A DNA stretch of 5,589 nt from an uncultured Clostridia bacterium (GTDB lineage: Bacteria > Bacillota > Clostridia > TANB77 > CAG-508), in assembly GCA_949448405.1 (NCBI GenBank), contig CASTFX010000089.1, forward strand, positions 1 through 5,589, read 5' to 3'. Position numbers and translations under genes: made by a program. The notes under the pieces were generated by a model. It saw only the letters and a list, made by a program, of their open reading frames with translations, was not told the origin of the DNA and searched no databases. This document shows positions 1 to 4,883 of the stretch, one piece after another. Every line of letters starts with the position of its first letter. Position 1 is the stretch's first letter.

Positions 1-1
1 G

Positions 2-322
2 GTATATATGATGGAAAATGCAGTATATTCTATATTATCTCCAGAAGGATATAGTAGTATTTTATGGAAAGATTCAAGTAGATTTAAAGAAGCAGCAGAA
101 AAGATGAAGCTTACAGCTAAGGATTTATATGACTTAAATGTAATAGAAAAGATAATAAAAGAACCAATTGATGTTACTAAAGAAAAATTTATAGAGATTA
201 CTGAAAAAATGAAAAAAGAAATAATAAAAGATATAAAAGAATTAAAGAAATTAGATAAAGAAGAAATAGTAGAAAACAGATATAATAAGTTCAGAAAAAT
301 AGAAGGATTTGTTAGAGTTTAG
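2..322 (+). CDS. accA: Acetyl-CoA carboxylase carboxyltransferase subunit alpha, C-terminal part (5' end outside window)
   Basis: This is the last 106 codons of AccA, the alpha half of the cytoplasmic carboxyltransferase that moves the carboxyl group from carboxybiotin to acetyl-CoA to make malonyl-CoA, the first step of fatty-acid synthesis. The frame is open from base 2, so the ATG at 8 is internal and not a start. Diagnostic family segments are VYMMENAVYS, then SPEGYSSILWKD, then a helical stretch ending KLTAKDL, an acidic/lysine-rich helix, and the typical terminal RYNKFRKIEGF. Family members are about 310-320 aa, so roughly one third is visible. The TAG stop overlaps the first bases of the fabI ribosome binding site, so the two genes are translationally close and almost certainly one transcript. 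Nothing looks damaged. Confidence 0.93.
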   Translation, partial: VYMMENAVYSILSPEGYSSILWKDSSRFKEAAEKMKLTAKDLYDLNVIEKIIKEPIDVTKEKFIEITEKMKKEIIKDIKELKKLDKEEIVENRYNKFRKIEGFVRV

Positions 323-326
323 GAGG
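321..326 (+). promoter_or_regulatory. Ribosome binding site of fabI
   Basis: A perfect AGGAGG lies 6 nt before the ATG at 333 and shares its first two bases with the accA stop codon. It fixes the fabI start at 333 rather than the in-frame TTG at 309, which lies inside accA and has no Shine-Dalgarno. Confidence 0.85.
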
Positions 327-332
327 ATAATT

Positions 333-1106
333 ATGTTGTTAAAAGATAAAAAAATTTTAATTATGGGAATAAGAAATAAATGGAGTATAGCTTATGGAGT
401 TGCAAAATCTGCATACGACAATGGTGCTAAGCTAATATTTACTTATATGGGAGAAGAAAATAAAGAAAAGATAGAAGAATTAGTATCTGAATTTGAAGGA
501 AGTAAGACTTATGTTTTAAATGGAGCATCAGAGGATGAATTAGTTAGAGAAGTATTTACTAAAATAAAAGAAGAAAACGGAAAATTGGACGGAATTGTTC
601 ATGCAATTGCACATGCTAATACGGAAGATTTGCACAATGATTTTATTTTTACAAGCAAAGAAGGATATTCACACGCAGTTGATGTAAGTAGTTATTCATT
701 TGTATTAGCTGCAAGAATGGCAAAAGAAATAGATTTATTAAATGAAAATGCAAGCCTACTTACTTTAACATATCATGGTTCTACAAAAGTATTAGAAGGA
801 TATAATGTTATGGGAGTTGCAAAAGCAGCACTAGAAGCAAGTGTAAGGTATCTAGCAGAAAACTTAGGAAAAGAAGGAATAAGAGTAAATGCTGTATCAG
901 CAGGACCAATAAAAACATTATCTGCAAAAGGAATTAAAGACTTTTCATCTATTCTAACTGTTGTAGAAGAAAGAGCACCACTACATAGAAATGTAACAAC
1001 TACTCAAGTTGGAAACGTATCAACTTTCTTACTTAGCTACATGTCAGACAGTATAACAGGTCAAGTAATTTATGCTGATAGTGGATATAATATAATGGGA
1101 ATATAA
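333..1106 (+). CDS. fabI: Enoyl-[acyl-carrier-protein] reductase (NADH), FabI family
   Basis: FabI is a cytoplasmic short-chain-dehydrogenase-type enzyme that reduces trans-2-enoyl-ACP in the last step of each fatty-acid elongation cycle. The 257-aa length is typical for FabI. The nucleotide-binding loop is GIRNKWSIAYG (residues 12-22), the cofactor-side segment is HAIAHA (90-95), and the FabI-type active site is Y147 and Y157 with K164 (Y-x6-K in GYNVMGVAKAALEA). The SAGPIKTLSAKGI segment (189-201) forms the substrate-binding loop, and the C-terminal TGQVIYADSGYNIMG is family-typical. An odd point is His94 where E. coli, Bacillus and Staphylococcus FabI have Phe. Following accA in the same transcript supports the assignment. 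The start is ATG 333, placed by the AGGAGG at 321. A FabL- or FabV-type reductase is excluded by the FabI-specific motifs. Whether it is the only enoyl reductase in the genome cannot be seen here. Confidence 0.93.
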   Translation: MLLKDKKILIMGIRNKWSIAYGVAKSAYDNGAKLIFTYMGEENKEKIEELVSEFEGSKTYVLNGASEDELVREVFTKIKEENGKLDGIVHAIAHANTEDLHNDFIFTSKEGYSHAVDVSSYSFVLAARMAKEIDLLNENASLLTLTYHGSTKVLEGYNVMGVAKAALEASVRYLAENLGKEGIRVNAVSAGPIKTLSAKGIKDFSSILTVVEERAPLHRNVTTTQVGNVSTFLLSYMSDSITGQVIYADSGYNIMGI

Positions 1107-1115
1107 GAATATAAT

Positions 1116-1152
1116 AAACCCAGTAATTAGTATTGCTAATTATTGGGTTTTA
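1116..1152 (+). terminator. Rho-independent terminator of the accA-fabI operon
   Basis: A 15-nt left arm (1116-1130, starting AAACCCAGTAATTAG) pairs with 1136-1150 with one G-U pair around a 5-nt loop. The right arm ends in GGGTTT and T-rich sequence follows. It lies 10 nt past the fabI stop. The arms begin with A's and end with T's, so it could also work on the opposite strand. Confidence 0.85.
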
Positions 1153-1162
1153 TGTTATGATT

Positions 1163-1191
1163 TTATCAAAGTTGGCCAGTATAAATTATAT
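1163..1191 (+). promoter_or_regulatory. Weak candidate promoter for the DUF362 gene
   Basis: TTATCA (1163-1168) and TTATAT (1186-1191) are 17 nt apart in a very AT-rich gap downstream of the fabI terminator. The -35 is weak and several other TATA-like boxes (1180-1196) are possible. A promoter is required somewhere in this gap, but the exact boxes are a guess. Confidence 0.25.
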
Positions 1192-1230
1192 ATAAACAAT
1201 ATAAGAATTGTAAAGAAAGGAAAATGTAAA

Positions 1231-2112
1231 ATGGATAAATCAAAAGTATATTTTTCAAAGGAAATTACACCTGAATCAGTAGTTAAAATGTATGAAACTT
1301 TAGGAGTTAAACTAAAAGGTAAAGTTGCAGTTAAACTACATTCAGGAGAAGAGGGAAATCAAAACTATATTAAACCAGAATTTGTAAAGGCAATTATTGA
1401 TAAAGTTAATGGAACAGTTGTAGAATGTAATACAGCTTATGAAGGAGAAAGAAATACAACAGAAAAACATAAAAGATTAATGGAAAACCATGGTTGGAGT
1501 AAATATTTTAATGTAGACATATTAGACAGCGAAGGACCAGATAAAGTGCTAGAAATACCAAACGGAAAAGTTATTAAAAAAGATTATGTTGGAAAAAATA
1601 TTGATAATTATGACTCAATGTTAGTGTTATCACACTTTAAAGGGCATCCAATGGGAGGATACGGAGGAGCACTTAAGCAATTATCAATAGGAGTAGCATC
1701 AGGTCATGGAAAAAGCTATATACACTGTGTTGGAAATGAAAATGGAACTTTTGAAGATATGTTTAAAGTAGACCAAGATAAATTCTTAGAAGCTATGGCA
1801 GACAGTGCACAAGCTGTTGCAAAATATTTTGAAGGAAGAATAGTATATATAAATGTTATGTGCAATATGTCAGTAGACTGTGATTGCTGTGCAATAGCAG
1901 AAGACCCATGTATAAAAGACATTGGCGTGCTTGCAAGTTTAGATCCAATAGCAATTGACCAAGCATGTATTGACTTAGTATATAATTCTGAAGATGAAGG
2001 AAAAAATCATTTTATAGAAAGAGTAGAAAGCAAGCATGGAATACACACAATAGAAGCCGCAGCTGAACTAGGATTTGGAGCAAGAGAATATGAACTTATA
2101 AATGTTGATTAG
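1231..2112 (+). CDS. DUF362 domain-containing protein, no ferredoxin domain
   Basis: This 293-aa soluble protein shows no signal peptide or membrane helix. It belongs to the DUF362 family, whose biochemical role is not settled; some members carry a fused 4Fe-4S ferredoxin module. The family core is the segment SHFKGHPMGGYGGALKQL (residues 134-151) continuing to SGHGK (157-161), after an N-terminal alpha/beta region with VAVKLHSGE (32-40) and VVECNTAY (63-70). A cysteine-rich stretch, C211, C217, C219, C220 and C227, plus C246 in the following DPIAIDQACIDLV helix, could bind metal or an Fe-S cluster (inference). It lacks the CxxCxxCxxxC ferredoxin repeat. The ATG at 1231 has AAAGG at 1216-1220, a rather long 10-nt spacing. 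The gene is flanked by terminators on both sides, so it is probably transcribed alone. The function is unknown. Confidence 0.85.
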   Translation: MDKSKVYFSKEITPESVVKMYETLGVKLKGKVAVKLHSGEEGNQNYIKPEFVKAIIDKVNGTVVECNTAYEGERNTTEKHKRLMENHGWSKYFNVDILDSEGPDKVLEIPNGKVIKKDYVGKNIDNYDSMLVLSHFKGHPMGGYGGALKQLSIGVASGHGKSYIHCVGNENGTFEDMFKVDQDKFLEAMADSAQAVAKYFEGRIVYINVMCNMSVDCDCCAIAEDPCIKDIGVLASLDPIAIDQACIDLVYNSEDEGKNHFIERVESKHGIHTIEAAAELGFGAREYELINVD

Positions 2113-2117
2113 ATAAT

Positions 2118-2156
2118 AAAAAGGCATTCACTTTGGTTTTTAAGTGGGTGCTTTTC
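2118..2156 (+). terminator. Rho-independent terminator after the DUF362 gene
   Basis: The arm at about 2118-2133 (AAAGGCATTCACTT core) pairs with 2142-2155 (AAGTGGGTGCTTTT) using two G-U pairs and one bulged G. The loop is short and T-rich. The trailing T-tract is modest (CTTTTCTT). It starts 5 nt after the stop codon. Confidence 0.65.
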
Positions 2157-2188
2157 TTGAATTTTGTATATATCTATGGTAATATAAT
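2157..2188 (+). promoter_or_regulatory. Candidate promoter of the ABC-F gene
   Basis: A perfect TATAAT at 2183-2188 lies about 30 nt before the ABC-F start. The best upstream partner is TTGAAT at 2157-2162, with a spacer of 20 nt to that box or 17 nt to an overlapping TAATAT at 2180. It sits just after the DUF362 terminator, as expected for an independent transcript. Confidence 0.45.
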
Positions 2189-2218
2189 TTATAAATCACA
2201 CAAATTAAGGAGCAGAGG

Positions 2219-4127
2219 ATGAATTACAAAATAGTAAATGGAGCAATATCATATGGCGCAGAAACCATATTAGAAGAAATTAATTTTGAAATAAAAGAAA
2301 AAGATAAAATAGCAATAGTTCGGTAAAAATGGTAGTGGAAAAACTACTTTGCTAAAGTCAATAGTAGACAATGAAATGCTTGAGGAAGGAATTGGAGAAG
2401 AAAGATTTGGAATATACAAGCAAGGAACACCTATAATTGGATATTTAAAACAGATAGAATTTGAAAATTCCAACAATACCTTATTAGAAGAAATATTAAC
2501 GTCATATGAGGACATTTTAAAGTTAGAAAGCAAAGTAGCTACCTTGCAAGAAAAACTTCAAGCAGAAACGAATGACAAGCTTATAAAAGAATATACAGAA
2601 AGTTTAGAAAGATATGAATTAGTTGGAGGTTATACATATAAAAAAGAATATGAAACAGCTATAAAAAAGTTTGGCTTCTCTGAACAAGATAAAAATAAAA
2701 TGATAAGTGAATTTTCAGGAGGACAAAAAACAAAAATAGCTTTTCTAAAACTTTTATTAAACAAGCCAGATATTTTGCTATTAGACGAGCCAACAAACCA
2801 TTTAGATATAAATGCTATTGAATGGCTAGAAGGATATTTGAAAAGCTACAATAAAGCTGTAGTTATTGTTTCTCATGATAGAATGTTCTTAAATAAAATA
2901 GTAAACAAAGTATATGAGATAGAATATGGAAATATTACAGAATATACTGGAAATTATTCAGATTTCGAAAAACAAAAAAGAGCAAACTATGAAAAGCAGT
3001 TAAAAGATTATGAATATCAAAGAGAAGAAATAAAGAGATTGCAAGCAATTGCTGATAGGTTTAGATATAAACCTACAAAAGCTAAGATGGCAATGTCAAA
3101 GTTAAAGCAGATAGAAAGAATGAAAATTATAGAAGAGCCCAATAAATATGATTTAAGGACTTTTCATGCAAATTTTAACATACCTATTGAAAGTGGAAAG
3201 TTAGTTCTGTCAGTTAAGAAGTTACAGATAGGATATTCCAAAGCATTTGCAGAAACTTCTTTTGAATTATATAAGGGTCAAAAGCTTGGTATAATTGGAG
3301 AAAATGGTAAAGGAAAATCAACTTTACTAAAGACATTAATAGGAGATATGCCAAAGATAAGTGGAGAATTTGAATATGGATATCATGTTAAAAAGGAATA
3401 TTTTGATCAACAAATGGATTCTTTAAATAAGGATTTTACTGTGCTTGAAGAATTTTGTAAAGACTTTCCAAAACTTACTGAAGGAGAGGCAAGAAAAGCT
3501 CTAGGAGCATTTCTATTTTCAGGAGAAGATGTATTCAAAGAGATAAATGTTCTATCTGGAGGAGAAAAAGTAAGACTACAGTTATGTAAAATTTTCAAAA
3601 AAGAAGCTAATTTGTTATTCTTAGATGAGCCAACAAATCATATGGATATTTTAGGAAAAGAGAGCTTGGAAAATATATTAAGTGGATATAAAGGCACTTT
3701 AATATTTGTATCTCATGATAGATATTTTGTAAATAAAATAGCAGACTGTATATTAGCTTTTGAAAAAGAAGATGTAATCTATTTTAATGGAACATATGAT
3801 GAATATATTAAATATAGAGAAAGTAAAAAACAAGAAGAAGTAATAGAAGAAGCAAGCCACGAAACTAAAAATAGAAGTGCAAATAATGAATATTTTAAAA
3901 ATAAAGAAATTTCAAGAAAGAAAAATAAGATAAATAAGTTAGAAAAAGAAATAGAAGATAAAGAAAATGAAATAAAATTCATTGAAACAGAAATGCAAAA
4001 AGAAGATATATGTACAGACTATATCAAGTTAAAAGAATTACAAGATAAAATAAGAGAAATTGAAACAGACATAGAAAATAAGATGTTAGAGTGGGAAAAT
4101 TTGAACGAAAGTTTAAAAAATATGTAG
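2219..4127 (+). CDS. ABC-F family ATPase (YdiF/Uup-like), requires +1 frameshift at CGG 2321
   Basis: ABC-F proteins are soluble tandem ATPases that bind the ribosomal E site and act in translation or ribosome-targeting antibiotic resistance. ATG 2219 follows AAGGAG (2207-2212) by 6 nt. Frame one reads 35 codons ending GTT CGG and then TAA. If C2321 is skipped, the protein continues to 635 aa. NBD1 then has Walker A GKNGSGKTT (35-43), FSGGQ (165-169), LLLDEP (186-191) and SHD (218-220). A charged linker (about 248-305) corresponds to the ABC-F tRNA-interacting segment. NBD2 has GENGKGKS (360-367), LSGGE (445-449), LLFLDEP (465-471) and SHD (498-500). A lysine/glutamate-rich coiled coil (about 558-633) matches Uup/YdiF-type C-termini. 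No membrane segments are seen. Without the shift only a 35-aa peptide is made; restarting at ATG 2349 would lose Walker A. Housekeeping versus resistance role cannot be told from sequence alone. Confidence 0.85.
2318..2326 (+). other. Putative +1 frameshift site 1 (GTT CGG TAA)
   Basis: In the upstream frame the codons are GTT CGG TAA, with the stop directly after CGG. Omitting C2321 gives GTT GGT AAA AAT GGT, encoding V-G-K-N-G, the start of Walker A, and joins the frame that stays open to 4127. Residue 34 is in the 0 frame and Gly35 in the +1 frame. No classical slippery run or obvious internal Shine-Dalgarno lies immediately upstream. Confidence 0.7.
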
Positions 4128-4197
4128 AATATTGTTGCAACATAGTAAAATAATAGCGAAAGCTATCAGGGGCAAATACCGAATATAAGTAGAGATA
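4128..4197 (+). other. Unassigned 3' untranslated segment with small hairpins
   Basis: Between the ABC-F stop and its terminator are a 10-bp palindrome TGTTGCAACA (4133-4142), a 5-bp stem with a GAAA tetraloop (ATAGC 4153-4157, GCTAT 4162-4166), and an unusually G/C-containing run CAGGGGCAAATACCG nearby. No ORF and no known riboswitch consensus is recognised. It could be the structured 3' end of the ABC-F mRNA. Confidence 0.3.
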
Positions 4198-4237
4198 AAG
4201 AGATTTTAGTTTTAATAGATACTAAAATCTTTTTTAT
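4198..4237 (+). terminator. Rho-independent terminator after the ABC-F gene
   Basis: AGATTTTAGT (4201-4210) pairs perfectly with ACTAAAATCT (4221-4230) around a 10-nt loop. The stem can be extended outward by a few A-T/G-T pairs, and a T-run continues to 4235. It separates the ABC-F transcript from the tetR promoter. Confidence 0.85.
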
Positions 4238-4247
4238 TAAAAAGATA

Positions 4248-4276
4248 TTTACAAATAAGAGATAATGTTTTATAAT
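4248..4276 (+). promoter_or_regulatory. Sigma-A type promoter of the tetR-ABC operon
   Basis: TTTACA (4248-4253) and a perfect TATAAT (4271-4276) are separated by exactly 17 nt. It lies about 45 nt upstream of the tetR start and overlaps the operator palindrome by its last two bases. It is the best-formed promoter in the window. Confidence 0.8.
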
Positions 4277-4302
4277 AACAAGTGTTATATAACATTTGTT
4301 AT
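4275..4302 (+). promoter_or_regulatory. Inverted-repeat operator, probable TetR autoregulatory site
   Basis: Two adjoining 14-nt half-sites, ATAACAAGTGTTAT (4275-4288) and ATAACATTTGTTAT (4289-4302), form an inverted repeat with 13 of 14 positions matching. Each half is itself nearly palindromic. It covers the end of the -10 box, the expected transcription start and the start of the leader, so a bound dimer would block RNA polymerase. Binding by the adjacent TetR protein is inferred from position and symmetry. Confidence 0.75.
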
Positions 4303-4304
4303 TT

Positions 4305-4311
4305 AAGGAGG
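4305..4311 (+). promoter_or_regulatory. Ribosome binding site of tetR, selects a TTG start
   Basis: AAGGAGG sits 8 nt before the TTG at 4320. It excludes the upstream in-frame TTG at 4296, which lies inside the operator, and the GTG at 4311, which overlaps the site itself. Confidence 0.8.
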
Positions 4312-4319
4312 TGAAATTA

Positions 4320-4880
4320 TTGCCACCACTTAGAAAAGTGCAGAAGGAAGATATTATAAATGCAGCACTAGATATATTAAAAAACGAAGATATGGAAAGT
4401 GTAAATGCTAGAAGAATAGCAAGACAATTGAATTGTTCAGTACAGCCAATTTATCACAACTTCGAGAATATGGAAAATTTAAAAAGTATTGCTTTTAGAA
4501 AAGTTTATGAAATATATCAGCAATACATGAGAGAAGGAGCAAAAGAGAAAAAGTCATATAAGGGAATGGGATTATCATATATAAAATTTGCTAGAGATTA
4601 TCCAAATTATTTTAAGCTTATTTTTATGACTAAGACAGAATTATCTCTTGAAAACTATATTTCAAATGACAGTATTGAAAATGGTGTTATAGAAAAAGGT
4701 ATGGAGATTACAGGATTTTCATATGAAGAACAGAAGAAATTCTATGTTAAAGTTTGGATATTTACACATGGCATAGCAACACTTGTTGCATCAAATACTG
4801 TAAAACTCTCTATGGAAGAAATAGATAAAATGTTAGAAGAAACAGTAAGAGAGATGATAATAGGTAAAAAGAAAGGATAA
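4320..4880 (+). CDS. TetR/AcrR-family transcriptional repressor
   Basis: This 186-aa protein has the TetR architecture. The N-terminal three-helix DNA-binding domain (about residues 8-55) contains KEDIINAALDILKNE, the recognition region ARRIARQLNCSVQPIYHNFENMENL, and the usual helix-turn-helix to helix 4 transition. The C-terminal all-helical ligand/dimer domain (about 60-180) includes YPNYFKLIF and the FTHGIATLVA motif (near 150), which resembles the WHG-type C-terminal domain. The start is an unusual TTG at 4320, chosen because AAGGAGG lies 8 nt upstream. The stop is 3 bp before the exporter ATPase start, so the genes are co-transcribed. A 28-bp palindrome over its own promoter suggests autorepression relieved by a small ligand, plausibly a substrate of the exporter. 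The ligand cannot be predicted. Confidence 0.9.
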   Translation: MPPLRKVQKEDIINAALDILKNEDMESVNARRIARQLNCSVQPIYHNFENMENLKSIAFRKVYEIYQQYMREGAKEKKSYKGMGLSYIKFARDYPNYFKLIFMTKTELSLENYISNDSIENGVIEKGMEITGFSYEEQKKFYVKVWIFTHGIATLVASNTVKLSMEEIDKMLEETVREMIIGKKKG

Positions 4881-4883
4881 ATA

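Noticed and set aside
309..332. Upstream TTG start extending fabI by 8 codons
   Set aside because: It lies inside accA, has no ribosome site, and the AGGAGG at 321 with ATG 333 gives the normal FabI N-terminus.
1716..1922. Minus-strand open frames opposite DUF362, ABC-F and tetR genes (for example 1716-1922, 2270-2533, 3407-3598, 3779-3982, 4742-4999)
   Set aside because: All lie opposite well-supported genes, lack ribosome sites, and their compositions are reverse-complement shadows of AT-rich coding sequence.
2349..4127. ABC-F gene starting at ATG 2349
   Set aside because: This start would remove the first strands and the Walker A loop of NBD1. The sequence from 2219 to 2348 encodes exactly those parts once C2321 is skipped, behind a good ribosome site.
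4165..4185. Resemblance of the AGGGGCAAATACC run to the AGGGCAAACC core of c-di-GMP-I riboswitches
   Set aside because: The rest of the riboswitch core (the second conserved strands and the tetraloop-receptor layout) is absent and the spacing is wrong.
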